Origin: Frigidibacter oleivorans
Lineage (GTDB): Bacteria; Pseudomonadota; Alphaproteobacteria; Rhodobacterales; Rhodobacteraceae
Direction: 5' to 3'
Length of the DNA stretch: 64,000 nt
Assembly: GCF_003993775.1 (NCBI RefSeq)
Contig: NZ_RJRZ01000003.1
Span: 1-64,000, forward strand
Shown here piece by piece: positions 39,401 to 45,551 of the stretch. A program made the translations under genes and the position numbers. Positions within the stretch are counted from its first letter, which is position 1. Every line of letters begins with the position of its first letter. The notes under the pieces were generated by a model that did no database searches, was not told the DNA's origin, and saw only the letters and a list, made by a program, of their open reading frames with translations.

Positions 39401-41309
39401 CCAGCATGGTCTTCGACGGCTTCTTCGCCCGGCGGATCGCTTCATCGACGGTGGCGAGGCGCGAAGCGGCCTGCTCGGGCGACAGCGCGTCGATGTCGGC
39501 GGCTGGATCGCGCGGCGTCTCCGCTCGCCCCTTCGGTGCGGCCTGCTGCGCCAAAGCGCCCGGCGCCGGCACCTGCGGCGCAGGGCCAGGCGCGTCGGCG
39601 CCCGGTGCGGGCTTCGCCTTCTTCGCCGCCTCCGCGGCGGCATCGGCACGGCGCGCCGCATTCAGGGAGATGTCGAAGGCCTCCGGGGTCAGATCGACCT
39701 CGCGCCCCTCGATCCTGACGATGGCGCTGCCGCCGTCCTCACGCTGGAAGACGCCGTCGACGATCGAGCCTTTCTCGTCCATCAGCCGCACCGCCGCCCC
39801 GGGCTTCATGTCGGGGAAGGCCGGAACCGGTTCCACCTCGGGAACGGGGGTCAGATCGGGGGCAACGGTTGCGGCGCGGCCGATCGGGCCGGCCGGAGCG
39901 GCATCGGGCGGCAGCGGCGCCGCACCGATGTCGAAGACGTCGGACCCCGCTTCCTGGGGAGGGGCGGAAGCGGGGTCCATCCCGCCGGCGGTCCCGGCGC
40001 CTGCAGGATTCGGTGAGGGGCGCTCGCGCAGCGTCGGATCGCTGACCGGGCCAGCGCCGAAAATCGTGCCGCCGCGGTTCGGCGCGGGAAGGGCGAGCCG
40101 CGCCGGGGGCGCCTCGGCATCCCGCTGGCGCCCCTGAGCCGCCCCGACAACCGCGCCTGGCCCGGCACCGCCCATGGCGCCGAGGGCGAAGTCGGCGAAG
40201 GTGCCTTCGGTCAGAGAGGCGTCGTCTCCGGTGACGGTCTGCGCGCCGGCGCGCGCCGCCATCGACTCCGCCACCTCCTGGGCACCCTCCTCGATCCCCG
40301 AAAGACCGCCGATTCCCAAGGCGCGGGCGGCAACCCCGCGCGATGCCAGCGCGGAGACGGGCTTGTTCAGGATGCGCTCGGTGACGGCGCCGCCGATGGC
40401 GGCCGGAACCGCCTGAGCCACCCCGCCGGCGGCTTCGGCCATGGTGGTGACCCGCGAGATCGCATCTTCGACGGAGGCGCCCGACGCGATGGCGTCGCGG
40501 AAGACCGCGGAGCCTTGTTCCAGTGCGGCGCGGCCCTCGGAGGTGCCCGCAAGCGCCTCGACATGCTCGCGGCCGGCATCCATGCCTTCCCCGGCGCCCA
40601 TGGCGGCGCCCGCGGCCATAGCCGCAGCCGGGCTCTTGGTGGCCAGCGCCACCGCAACCATGGGCAGGAAGGAACCGGTGGCCTGGGCGGCATGCAGGGC
40701 GACCCCGCGCAGCGAGGGGTCTTCGCCCAGCGTCCAGGTGGAGGGCTTGGTAATGTCGCCGTCGATGCCGGTCCCGGCCAGCGCGGCCTTACCCCGATCC
40801 GAGACACCTTCGGCCAAGGCGTCGCCGCCGCTCTGCACCCATTCCCCGGCCCGCTTCGCCAGCTCACGCGCCTTGGTCTGATGCGGCAGCAGCTGGCCGC
40901 CCGATCCGACGAGTTCGGCCCCCAGCCCGAGTCCCTTGATCGCCGCGCCGGCGCCCTGCAGGGCGCCCCCGGCGACCTGACGGCCCAGATCCCCGACAAG
41001 GCTCCCCTCGTCGGTCGCCGGAGGCGCCTCGGATGCGGCGCGCGGGTAGAGTTCGTCGGCGAGATCATAGGCCCGGTTCAGCACCGGCGCCGGAAGGACA
41101 TCCTCCAGCGTCTCGCCCGCATCCAGCCGCCCCCGCAGCGCCGCGGCTGCGCGTTCAGCATCGACGCCGGCCTCCTCGATCGCCATGAGGACGTTGGCGG
41201 GGATTTGCGCCGACGAGGCCAAGGCCTCCACGCGCTGCCGCCTGATCGCCGGGTCGGAGGCTTCAGGAATAGAACCCGCGGGGCCGAAGCCGAACGGAGT
41301 GGTGGCCAT
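27432..41309 (-). CDS. Giant polyvalent protein (4625 aa): InPase, methyltransferase-fold, SF2 helicase, zincin, PRTase and LPD domains
   Basis: One unbroken frame of 4625 residues. In order: an Ala/Gly-rich N-terminal region with hydrophobic helices; a polyvalent inorganic-pyrophosphatase-like domain (about 870-1005, FDLSIENPKGGTRSG, DGDHVDFYMGP, DEHKVMLGF); a methyltransferase fold (about 1447-1730, VLEPAMGVGNFFG, with IGNWPF in place of NPPY); an SF2 helicase (Walker A GTGKT near 2260, DESH near 2433, TGTPITN, motif VI QRNGRGERQG near 2823); a zincin (HEIIHALR near 3272); a phosphoribosyltransferase-like domain (YLLLDDTLTQGG near 3540); and a C-terminal large-polyvalent/PLxRFG-like region with membrane helices. 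Established: such proteins (DarB-like, Bcep22 giant protein) are packaged and enter the cell with DNA to counter host defence. Confidence 0.85.
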   Translation of the reverse strand: MATTPFGFGPAGSIPEASDPAIRRQRVEALASSAQIPANVLMAIEEAGVDAERAAAALRGRLDAGETLEDVLPAPVLNRAYDLADELYPRAASEAPPATDEGSLVGDLGRQVAGGALQGAGAAIKGLGLGAELVGSGGQLLPHQTKARELAKRAGEWVQSGGDALAEGVSDRGKAALAGTGIDGDITKPSTWTLGEDPSLRGVALHAAQATGSFLPMVAVALATKSPAAAMAAGAAMGAGEGMDAGREHVEALAGTSEGRAALEQGSAVFRDAIASGASVEDAISRVTTMAEAAGGVAQAVPAAIGGAVTERILNKPVSALASRGVAARALGIGGLSGIEEGAQEVAESMAARAGAQTVTGDDASLTEGTFADFALGAMGGAGPGAVVGAAQGRQRDAEAPPARLALPAPNRGGTIFGAGPVSDPTLRERPSPNPAGAGTAGGMDPASAPPQEAGSDVFDIGAAPLPPDAAPAGPIGRAATVAPDLTPVPEVEPVPAFPDMKPGAAVRLMDEKGSIVDGVFQREDGGSAIVRIEGREVDLTPEAFDISLNAARRADAAAEAAKKAKPAPGADAPGPAPQVPAPGALAQQAAPKGRAETPRDPAADIDALSPEQAASRLATVDEAIRRAKKPSKTMLDLRARLAAKVPPPEDMPAPPAAPAKAARNPVAPITTPPEQRMQPDMLGGREVSEAETASREKRRKEWGRFLAIAEGGKSSDDMLLDGREVLIRPGRVIVRAGRGASDQDRRIDTEGLDRDAIASATRGAMREMDRVAPVDMGEGNARSANVDDGAAVDQGAARRGDDNPGGSAAGAQGAAIGADDPGNRPGGADPQDGLVDAAGTGEPAGPLTGGGESAVAEAAKAADPAPTEAQKEAGNYRKGHARWKGFDLSIENPKGGTRSGVGADGAAWEVTMPADYGYIRGTTGADGDHVDFYMGPDEASDKVWIIDQKDAETGAFDEHKVMLGFASASEAEIAYLGGFSDGKGRRRLGGITAMDVPGFKTWLAGGGPSKAAATSEAPTYPYEGVEVENVRAKAAVLRGLPKDRPPQVPGVSLKWDEKEGGFIFARKHADAVLQAAYVEEDRIAAEAGKPARPAPAPARPKPAAPAPAPAAPPVLDDRREQKRRDAIEAGRKAGRAGAMREPPAWLEGDPIADDWRAGYAEGAAQRGVPAAAAPDQPAPAPAAPAAAEPAPAYGASNKLVSADRAAELRERLKAKLGSQINSGIDPEILAIGAELAVFHIEAGARRFADFARAVAADLDTTPTKLRPYLRSWYNGARDMMEDNEISIDGMDDTAAVRAAIQNLEALDTPAGEFPVSPEPAEPDTVATQPQAGTTPDGEGSGAGTGEVGEGGEPDPDGPSAQHRAGDATGEVDDRDLGGAEPGAPSGDEGVGRGDRPRARSRRKDAGRGAGLPEKRDEPVRRAAGSGEGLGDVRPGSDQPSAPGRLNYHITDPDSLFAGGPKARFAKNRRAMEVFEAVSDAGREPSPEEMDAMAGFIGWGSFGQELFQGSWAYPRPKEGWKEEDAWLREHLGKDAWASAQESIINAHYTDPPTVEAIWDAVRAMGFKGGRVLEPAMGVGNFFGMMPRDLEQNSQLTGIELEKTTGGIAKLLYPRANIRVMGYEKSRVADGFYDLVIGNWPFANIKVPDRRYDRLTPSLHDYFFLKALDQVRAGGLVVGITSAFSMDGQKNRVIRNHLAKNAELVAAYRLPSGAFEKYAGTRVVTDIIILRKRAEPKASAEGERWVQSVPWTSPAGQEIHVNQYFLDNPSHVLGELTTGHGTTYGKAGMIVNRPADLAARLKAIASALPADAYQPARRGKEPRFVATTTRDRILSITRGDDGNLYQVQGDNMARLEDVAKIATKSATETAKRMAEIGRLIEVRRAADAVMEADRAGAADAEAKRKTLKLAYDGFVKAHGPIGDSFALSVLKKLRDPNAGLVAALENGDGTPAAIMTKAVVRAAQKLDNPSIREAFVIARNESAILDIERVAELAKQPAETVIADLLDSKAIYRTPGGGYETSDRYLAGNVRVKLAAAREALDGGEDMAASVAALEAVQPPDVPYFQIEARFGADWVDAGINRAFIIETLGLANPDENDVKLTRAMTGWRVEFSDRVAHMPGASDITGAPLPGRRGTGLSLARFFEATLNTQTITVTYEDQDGTYKDTRATETANQKAADLRQKFGAWLWSEPERRVEAERAYNEAMNNTATPQIDGSFLEFPGMALTRGDEPFNLRQHQANAIWRGILNQRGIYGHEVGTGKTITMTGIAVESRRFGLARKPLLIAHNANSAAVAAEAQDTYPGAKILYINNLSPATIDTELARIATDDWDLIVIPHSLLDRLALTHDTLMVMAEEEIAAYEREAIAAAADDGFSLSVEDMDDPEKIKKMRLGVTAKEMVKARKNLLNQIEKQAQRASREGAISFEKLGVDMILVDESHEFKKPPLATRMQVKGLNLGTSNKSLALRFLTSYVKSQRNGTGVHVFTGTPITNTLAEIYHQMFYAMDDVMRAAKVDTWDGFFKAFADTISDVELTSTGEFENVERLAAFINVSELRQLAGQFMDIVFASDMPEFKPRATADGKTMRSKDLTDADRDFLENGRTEKPQGRPYKKIINDIGPMGGDQRRILDEVIYYARAFKQANGKQRREIMRGGGPDSPIVFNNVPNRASMDTRLQEPDAEDHPLSKANRAVRRIAQIYLDQPMATQVLFMDEGYSSETVSTRTDADGNKTRTKKRKFNLADDIVAKLVAKGVRREEIAIVAGGVSAEEKKAIADAMNALKIRVVIGQTKTLGVGVNMQKYLRAMHHLDAPWMPGDLEQRNGRGERQGNTWNTVEEYRYLTEGLDGRRWQVLAIKERFIKAFLRAKEGVRVIEGDATDDAEAMDGGSLSDTLSEAAGDPRLMLVSKLNKAVERLQARERIHVAGIADATRRIRQITAQTEALEKTLPPLRNDAAHVAGIRAAGTFSATVDGKRFDERAPAEVAIAEFLAKAATRMGKGSTEIVPVEVNGFAIRLEKPSYSYRVEDVSIDIIRKSERRVGKMTLPSIEAAIRRIADAVSDSERLIDENGAMLARLERAQDEPFQQAGDLAKKQAQRDAILADMEANPVPAPGWLRAGAPLDTLIYVDGEERVVTGHRWLATGWFVSTEQGDVPYMEVRSESGVPLYDERAFEAPEISEGSKMRRGDEAAEAAAEMRDRPVVATPGGDELAEADLAGITRDLNADLKAHGLDQKVTVRAVRLLLGASGVEVKGTFRTAGGGRIDVAAGDDARGVMRHEIIHALRSERLWNRPLGLFRPEEWAALERAARADAEIMDWVRTRYPDLTDAKQAEEAVAELYRLWAQGREATGPAGRALARIRAFVEAVANLLRGRGFVSAAMTMEQIARGEIGGRGPQGPGGSRRAAGADMGAEMRGRVSIPRVIIAGELASVSSHPDYAAAKAGDLAAATRLAVDKVTDDLVAQVRAALGDAKPLIVPVVAEEATGRNKIPRAAAEVLAARLGLEPATGIGQTNAPHRTALGGLDRIFAQPVFNGPVEPGRDYLLLDDTLTQGGTFATLAAHIEAGGGRVIGAVALTGKQYSATLTLSPETLSRLRERHGDLEPDFIAATGHGFDSLTESEARYLANYKSADAVRVRVLDEGRRRGGGNHTGDASGSSELRAGLIPSRDRFRGTLGRIDRQSVSRWVSSIITDRMAAENLSLLALVPGRPLFAEMGKHLNGARRYLRVKDEMDALRNQWHSRSAGVAEKWYDLAAKDPAANAALMDLMHRSTQAGVDPTGPDTWNSAWLDRARDAISRYGDDAPLWAKDQVEYAARRRRAYARISEMYQALPEAHRALYGEVMREYDRLGNDFERAIVENIEKATKIAMKRAEKEYRREMRRIADEGLEAEERAAAEAEAKERLDKVKLRGGWGSGARMKELRRQFESNRLKGPYFPLARFGDYFVTVRDTEGKVISFSRFETEAKQAAHVKEMEASHPGRVEHGLLAKRGGLRDQVDPTFVADIETMLAGADVSAEVMDMIWQRWLETLPDQSIRTSKIHRKGREGWNRDALRAFSHHMFHGAHQLARLKHGIDLEDAVEDAFDEAAVSADRNRMVALVNEMNRRKEWTMNPTGSGWSAAASSLAFVWYLGVSPAAAIVNLTQTTVIGPAMMRAAFARTSLGDIVGALGQAAKDFGRGRGASWKDQWSVENADIGDAEKAAMAEGYRRGVIDKTQAHDLAAVAESGVEFNPWREKWMRRIGWGFHHAERFNREITYLAAYRLARGEGVPHDLAIDRAADLTWRIHFSYQNSDRPRMMQGDWPKLFLQFRQFTVNSLYRLFRDAHQSLHGASAEERREARVQLVGVTLSMMAHAGITGTWGYGLVMGLLALFFPGDSDDLEEWLQDALLAEKDTPGAAAWNFAMGAALNGVPGQVTGIALSERIGMPNLWFRPPDRDLEGQDMVQHYVNEALGPTVGILFSMGRGAQNVADGDYARGIEALVPKFARDVIRAGRYAAEGVTTRNGDLIVEDVSPWGLLLQANGFTPARIAERYDINSRLKNKEAEVIEERKRLHRRAGDAIRAGDAIPDGVLDAIRDFNARWPEYPITSDTIRQSVQARQRSSERNEGGVSLNQKLDRRLREGLAPAIYN
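36971..37300 (-). CDS. Possible small gene buried out of frame in the giant ORF (109 aa)
   Basis: In another minus-strand frame the DNA for giant-protein residues about 1337-1446 encodes MEKAAAQALAKWAKVESRTL, then HPHNIGPGTPLEKWMIETWE and a long helical part, a normal, foldable composition. The giant frame over the same bases reads as Gly/Asp/Arg/Pro repeats. Either a nested gene is expressed, or an ancestral small gene was read through when the flanking domains fused. No obvious ribosome-binding site; unknown family. Confidence 0.45.
   Translation of the reverse strand: MEKAAAQALAKWAKVESRTLMDHPHNIGPGTPLEKWMIETWEAQNPGLHQAMKEWGAVTALAHVLVERMLDAERDYLKSGMNPSDARQEAVKDWAMFDPEATSPLPPGA
38765..38968 (-). 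CDS. Second possible out-of-frame nested gene (67 aa)
   Basis: DNA for giant-protein residues about 781-848 encodes, in the same alternative frame as the 36971-37300 ORF, MLDLPMWMTARQSIKALLAA followed by GMITPEEARLARKALRSE and a hydrophobic tail. It looks like a short helical protein. The giant frame here is a low-complexity Gly/Ala/Asp linker. Expression is unproven. Confidence 0.4.
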   Translation of the reverse strand: MLDLPMWMTARQSIKALLAAGMITPEEARLARKALRSERTIQGTDPVAPILKMVWLTQLAPASLQVH

Positions 41310-41341
41310 AGCAAAACCTCACGGGTCTGGACTATGGCTGA

Positions 41342-41352
41342 CACATCCTATG
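41342..41352 (-). promoter_or_regulatory. Copy 3 of the late-region motif (before the giant gene)
   Basis: Minus strand CATAGGATGTG, 43 nt before the ATG at 41309, in the 92-bp gap between the ejection-protein and giant genes. One mismatch (T for the variable base) relative to the copies at 45505 and 56063. Confidence 0.55.
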
Positions 41353-41401
41353 GCAGCCCGTTTCCCCATGAATACCTGATCCGGTGGGGACGCGGCAACA
41401 A

Positions 41402-43108
41402 TCAGTTCGGCCGGTAGAGGACCGGGGGGGGCGCGGTTGTGGAGGCGCCACCCCCGCCCGTCAGTGCCTCGCGCACCGCGCCGACACTCCGCTGCGCTTG
41501 ACCGATGGCTTCCTCCATCGACACGGTCGGCCGCCCGTCGAGTCCCTTGCTGTTTTCGACGATGTCCTGGGCGAGGGACAGGATCTGCTTCTCCTCTGCC
41601 GCCCGGGCGCCCTCGGCCTTGTCGCGCGCGCCCATCGCCGCGGAGGCAGCGGCCGACTGGCGTTCATAGTAGATCTCGAAGGCCCGCGACGGTTCCAGCA
41701 GGCCAAGCCCCAGTTTCAGCACATCGTCGGCGCCCTGATAGACCTGCTCATAGGTCTGGCCGGTCTTCGTGTTGCGGAACACGAGACGCGCCGCCGCTGG
41801 GTTTCCGGCCTTGTCATAGGTCCAGCCGGATTGATCTTCGACCAGCTCGACGCCATCGGGGAAGTATCCGGCGCGGTTGTAGGCGCGGATCACATGCTCG
41901 CCGAAGCGTTCGACATCGCCCAGCGTTGCCGCCGCCGCCGCCGCCGCCCAGTCTTTCATGCCCTCGCGCGCCTCGACGGTGTCCATGAACTCCATGAACT
42001 TCTGGGCACGGTCGAAATCCCCGCGGCTCAACATCCCCTCGATGATCTTGGGGGCCGAGACGGTCATGTAGTGGTCGAGGGCGAAGGCGCCGGCGCGCTC
42101 GTATTGGGCCGGGCCGGCCTTGCCGCCCGGGGCCACACCGGCGGCCTTGATGCCGGCCTGCGCCGCCTCCGCGACCGGCGCAGGGGCGGCGTTGACCTGT
42201 TCCACCGCATCCGCGGCCACCTTCTTCACCGTGGCGGGCGCGGCGGCCGGAACCTTCGACCGCAAAGGGGCATGCGCGGGCGGCGCGGGCGGCGTCGCCG
42301 GGGCGACGGGCTGCGGTGCGATCCCCAGTGCTTCGCGGGCGATCTCGCGCTGGCGGGCGGGCAGATCGGGGTTGGTGGCCCAGCCGCGCCGCATCCGTTC
42401 CTCCTCGGCCGCGATCCGCGCCTCGAATTCGGCGCGGCGCGGATCTGCCTGGGACGGCGCCGCTGCCTCCGGCTTGGGGAGGTATCGCACCCCGGCCGGC
42501 CCCTGCAGGCCCAGTTCGTCCGCGATGGCCCGGCTGGGCGCGGGCGCAACCGGGGTGCCGTCAGGCAGATAGCGGATGCCGCCATTGTAGCCGCTGGGGC
42601 GCGGTGCCGCCTGGGGCAGCTTTTCCGCGGCGGCGCGGGTGGGTCCGGGCCGGGGCTGGGCCGGACGGAGCGACTCCGCGGGCATCGTGCGCTGCATCAC
42701 CTGGGCCGCGGCATCCATCTGCGGCCGCGGAACGACGATGCTGGGGTCGATGCCCAGTTCCTGCGCGACCCCGCGGGCTGGCGAGACGGCCGGTTCCCCC
42801 CCCTGCGTCGAGGTGGTGGTTTCGCCTGCGCCCGTGCCGCCGCCGGCCTCCGCTGCCGCGTCGGCGAAGAGGTCGCGGTAGAAATCGTCATCTTCACGGG
42901 CGCGGGTCCAGTCGGCGTCGTCGCGGTCATAGGCCCGCATCTGGCGATCATGGCGTTCCTGCGCCCGCGCCGCCTCGGCCTCGGTCAGCTTGTCCAGGCG
43001 CGCCTGACGCTCCTTGTCGTCCTTCCGGTCCTGCCATGCATGCTTGATCTCGCGGCCCCTGAAAAAGCCGTCCGCGAACCCCGAGATGCCGTAGGCGACA
43101 CTGGCCAT
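41402..43108 (-). CDS. Putative internal virion (ejection) protein (568 aa)
   Basis: A charged, mainly helical protein. The N-terminal 90 residues are rich in Arg/Asp/Glu (KDDKERQARLDKLTEAEAAR). A Pro/Ala-rich middle contains two related GGIRYLPDGTPVAPAPSRAI and GVRYLPKPEAAAP motifs. The C-terminal half is helical (YERAGAFALDHYMTVSAPKI, FMEFMDTVEAREGMKDWAAA). Size, composition and position just upstream of the giant gene fit podoviral ejection proteins that line the DNA path; no motif proves it. Confidence 0.5.
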   Translation of the reverse strand: MASVAYGISGFADGFFRGREIKHAWQDRKDDKERQARLDKLTEAEAARAQERHDRQMRAYDRDDADWTRAREDDDFYRDLFADAAAEAGGGTGAGETTTSTQGGEPAVSPARGVAQELGIDPSIVVPRPQMDAAAQVMQRTMPAESLRPAQPRPGPTRAAAEKLPQAAPRPSGYNGGIRYLPDGTPVAPAPSRAIADELGLQGPAGVRYLPKPEAAAPSQADPRRAEFEARIAAEEERMRRGWATNPDLPARQREIAREALGIAPQPVAPATPPAPPAHAPLRSKVPAAAPATVKKVAADAVEQVNAAPAPVAEAAQAGIKAAGVAPGGKAGPAQYERAGAFALDHYMTVSAPKIIEGMLSRGDFDRAQKFMEFMDTVEAREGMKDWAAAAAAATLGDVERFGEHVIRAYNRAGYFPDGVELVEDQSGWTYDKAGNPAAARLVFRNTKTGQTYEQVYQGADDVLKLGLGLLEPSRAFEIYYERQSAAASAAMGARDKAEGARAAEEKQILSLAQDIVENSKGLDGRPTVSMEEAIGQAQRSVGAVREALTGGGGASTTAPPPVLYRPN

Positions 43109-43109
43109 G

Positions 43110-43382
43110 TCAGTTCTCCATGAAACGCCAGCGCGGCAGCTGGCAGCGTAGCACCGCAGAGCCGCGGAAGGCGCAGGGTTGACGATCGGTGATGCGAGTC
43201 ACCTTGGGCTCGCCGGTCTTCTCCGTCCACAGAATGGCGCCGCCGATCAGCCGATCGGCCTCGACGAACTCGCAGAAGGTCGCGAAATCCGCGAATTCGG
43301 TCTCGATGAACGAGAACGGCGCGCGCCGCGGCGTGGCCTCGCTTTCCGGTTCAAACCAGACCTGAATGATGCAACCCGCCAT
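43110..43382 (-). CDS. Hypothetical late protein (90 aa)
   Basis: Unknown. A small soluble protein with strands at both ends (MAGCIIQVWFEPESEATPRR, and ...LRCQLPRWRFMEN) and an acidic aromatic middle (TEFADFATFCEFVEADRLIG). GGAGCGAGAT precedes the ATG. Located between the ejection and transglycosylase-like genes, so probably a virion or assembly component. Confidence 0.55.
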   Translation of the reverse strand: MAGCIIQVWFEPESEATPRRAPFSFIETEFADFATFCEFVEADRLIGGAILWTEKTGEPKVTRITDRQPCAFRGSAVLRCQLPRWRFMEN

Positions 43383-43391
43383 ATCTCGCTC

Positions 43392-44075
43392 CTATCCCTG
43401 CACCCCAAGCGGGCGCGTCGGCATCCCGCCTTTTGCCTCGAACGCGGCGATGGCCTTGTCCAGCGCGGCATCCGAGACATGCCGGAAGCCCTGCCATTCC
43501 GCCCGCAGCGCCGCCCGCTTCGCCGCCGGACTTCCAGCGCCGGCCAGACGCCGGCTGGCAAGGTGATCTGCCATCGCGTTCTGCGTGTCCGCATCGAACC
43601 GGGTGTCGGGCGACAAGCCCATCTCGGTCGCCGCGGAACGCAGCGTGGTTCCGACAATCTGGTGGCGACCCATGGGTGTGGCGACATGGCCGACATTTCC
43701 CTTCACCCACTGGCCATAGGCACCGGATGGGGAGGCGAAGTCGTAGAGTTCGCCCAGAGTCATCTGGGAGACCTTGACCCCGTCGAAAGCGCCTCCGTTC
43801 TGGGAGTGGCCGTAGAGGGTGTCGTAGTTTCCAGCCCCCTCGGTCGCGTCGATCAGCCCGAAAAGGGTGCCGTCGCCCGAGGCACCGCCGCCGCTCGCGG
43901 CCGTGCCCGTGCCGGTGCTGCCGCCGCCCGCCGCACCGCTGGCTCCACGGTTTTCGAGCGCCGAGATCCAGCGATCCATCTGCGCCGCAGCCTGCTGTCG
44001 CTCCTGCCTCGCATCCTTCATCATCTTGCCCTGCGCGAGACCCTGCGCGAGCCCGGCCAGCCCCATTGCGGTCAT
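43392..44075 (-). CDS. Virion-associated lysozyme/transglycosylase-like protein (227 aa)
   Basis: After an N-terminal helix and a Gly/Ser/Thr linker, the C-terminal 150 residues look like a lysozyme-superfamily domain: LFGLIDATEGAGNYDTLYGH with a candidate catalytic Glu, then QMTLGELYDFASPSGAYGQW, TPMGRHQIVGTTLR and FDADTQNAMADHLASRR. Such enzymes open the cell wall during DNA entry. I chose ATG 44075, which overlaps the S74 gene stop by 4 bp. The linker suggests attachment to the virion. Confidence 0.7.
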   Translation of the reverse strand: MTAMGLAGLAQGLAQGKMMKDARQERQQAAAQMDRWISALENRGASGAAGGGSTGTGTAASGGGASGDGTLFGLIDATEGAGNYDTLYGHSQNGGAFDGVKVSQMTLGELYDFASPSGAYGQWVKGNVGHVATPMGRHQIVGTTLRSAATEMGLSPDTRFDADTQNAMADHLASRRLAGAGSPAAKRAALRAEWQGFRHVSDAALDKAIAAFEAKGGMPTRPLGVQG

Positions 44076-45034
44076 GCCGCCACCCCCATGGGTTTCGGCT
44101 TCGTCTTGCCCGCCTTCTTCTGGGTGAGGGCATCGACCTTCTTGGCCAGCTGCTGGACCGCGCCCATGGTGACGCCCATGGCGGTGATCGGGTCGATGGT
44201 GGTGCCGTCGCCGACGCCGGTGGCTGCGGCGAAGTCCTCGGCATAGGGGCCGACATGCTCGCCCTCGTCGGCGACGCCCGCCTTGTAGCGCCATTTCTCC
44301 ACCGGCATCTTCTCGACCGCGGCCAGGGCATCGAAGGGGCGTTTATCCTCCTTCACCTTTTCCGAGGACATGAAGGCGCCCGCCATCATCCCCAGCGACC
44401 CGAACATCTGCATCTGGCTCTGCGCCGCCATCTGGGAGGACTGCAGCTCCTGCTGATACTGGGTGTTCAGCAGGCTTCCGGCCTGGTTGTAGCCCTGCAT
44501 CGCGCCGTTGGCGCCGGCGCTGACCGCGCCATTGGAGAGCCCCATGGAGGTGGCCGGGTTGACGGCCAGACCCGCCCCCATGTTGATCGCGTTCGCCATT
44601 TTGGCGTCGGCTTCGGCTTCGACGGTGCGGCGGGACATATTCGCGGCGCCCGCCGAGGCAAGCGCGGTGTCGGTGGCGCCCTTCTGGGTCTCCGCGGCGT
44701 AGCGCCCGGAGGTCGGATCGACCCCCATCGCCATCATCGACCGGCTGCGCTGCCCGGCGGCCAACGCGCTCTGGTTCTGCACATCGGCGACGGCCTGATC
44801 GGCGACGCTCTGCTTGCGTTCCGCCGAGTCCCAGCCTTGCGCCTCGGCGATGTATTGGTCCTGCAGGGGCTGGAAAACGGTCTGCTCGCGCTCCCGATCC
44901 TCAAGGGCCCAGCTGTTGGTGATCTCGGCCTGCGACTTCATGAAGTCGAGGAATTCGGCGCCGGTTCTCGCCGAGATCATCGCGGCCTGACCGATCTGCG
45001 GATCTGCCTCGGGTGCGTCGTAGCTGTTGCCCAT
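44072..45034 (-). CDS. Virion protein with C-terminal S74 chaperone-like domain (320 aa)
   Basis: The first 230 residues are helical, with many Gln/Ala/Met stretches (NQAGSLLNTQYQQELQSSQM). The last 90 contain the peptidase S74 (intramolecular chaperone) signature: MSSEKVKEDKRPFDALAAVE, WRYKAGVADEGEHVGPYAED, then ITAMGVTMGAVQQLAKKVDA. S74 domains trimerise fibres and then cleave themselves off at a serine. The clear SSEKVKED start supports that here. In this position the protein may be an internal or tail-tip component. Confidence 0.75.
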   Translation of the reverse strand: MGNSYDAPEADPQIGQAAMISARTGAEFLDFMKSQAEITNSWALEDREREQTVFQPLQDQYIAEAQGWDSAERKQSVADQAVADVQNQSALAAGQRSRSMMAMGVDPTSGRYAAETQKGATDTALASAGAANMSRRTVEAEADAKMANAINMGAGLAVNPATSMGLSNGAVSAGANGAMQGYNQAGSLLNTQYQQELQSSQMAAQSQMQMFGSLGMMAGAFMSSEKVKEDKRPFDALAAVEKMPVEKWRYKAGVADEGEHVGPYAEDFAAATGVGDGTTIDPITAMGVTMGAVQQLAKKVDALTQKKAGKTKPKPMGVAA

Positions 45035-45477
45035 CAGTGGCCTCCTTCCAGCCAGGTGCATTCTTCGCGCCTCATCCCGAACAGGATGGCATCCTCGCCG
45101 GTGAAATATCCGCCGCGGAGGCGCGCCTCGAACTGAAATCCGGCGCGCAGCGCCGCGATCTGCGCGGGATGGTTGCTCACCGCGGTCAGCGTCGTCATCC
45201 GGCGGCACCCGCGATGCAGGAACACATAGGCGCCCACCAGCTTGAGGATGCCGCGATCCGCCCAGCGCCGCGATCCGTTCGAGGCGGTATCGAGGGTGCA
45301 GGCGCCGTTCATGAAGCAGCTGGCCGTGATCACCGCGACGATCTGGCCGTCGTCGTCCACGACTCCCATCGGGACCGCGTCGGGCGGCAGCCGGCCGGGG
45401 GCGAGCCCAAGGCGTTCCTCCGCCCAGGCGCGCAGCGGCGCGACGAGATCGGCTCCCATGATGAGGTCGAGCGGCAT
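45034..45477 (-). CDS. GNAT-fold acetyltransferase-like phage protein
   Basis: The protein is about 147 residues, with a GNAT-like order: a helical start, strands VPMGVVDDDGQIVAVITASC, then LKLVGAYVFLHRGCRRMTTL followed by AVSNHPAQIAALRAGFQFEA and RLRGGYFTGEDAILFGM, similar to the acetyl-CoA-binding loop and C-terminal strands of RimJ/RimL-type enzymes. Such proteins occur in late operons of Bcep22-like phages. I chose ATG 45477 because GGAG lies 7 nt upstream; ATGs at 45483 and 45507 are in frame. The target is unknown. Confidence 0.6.
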   Translation of the reverse strand: MPLDLIMGADLVAPLRAWAEERLGLAPGRLPPDAVPMGVVDDDGQIVAVITASCFMNGACTLDTASNGSRRWADRGILKLVGAYVFLHRGCRRMTTLTAVSNHPAQIAALRAGFQFEARLRGGYFTGEDAILFGMRREECTWLEGGH

Positions 45478-45504
45478 GGACATGCTCCGGGCGTCAAATG
45501 GCGG

Positions 45505-45515
45505 CACGTCCTATC
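45505..45515 (-). promoter_or_regulatory. Copy 2 of the late-region motif (before GNAT-like gene)
   Basis: Minus strand GATAGGACGTG in the 74-bp gap, 38 nt before the chosen start at 45477 (32 nt before 45483). Shares nine consecutive bases (ATAGGACGT) plus G with copy 1. Confidence 0.55.
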
Positions 45516-45551
45516 CCGCGGCGGCAGAATAGCAGGTCGGCGCCGCGCTCG

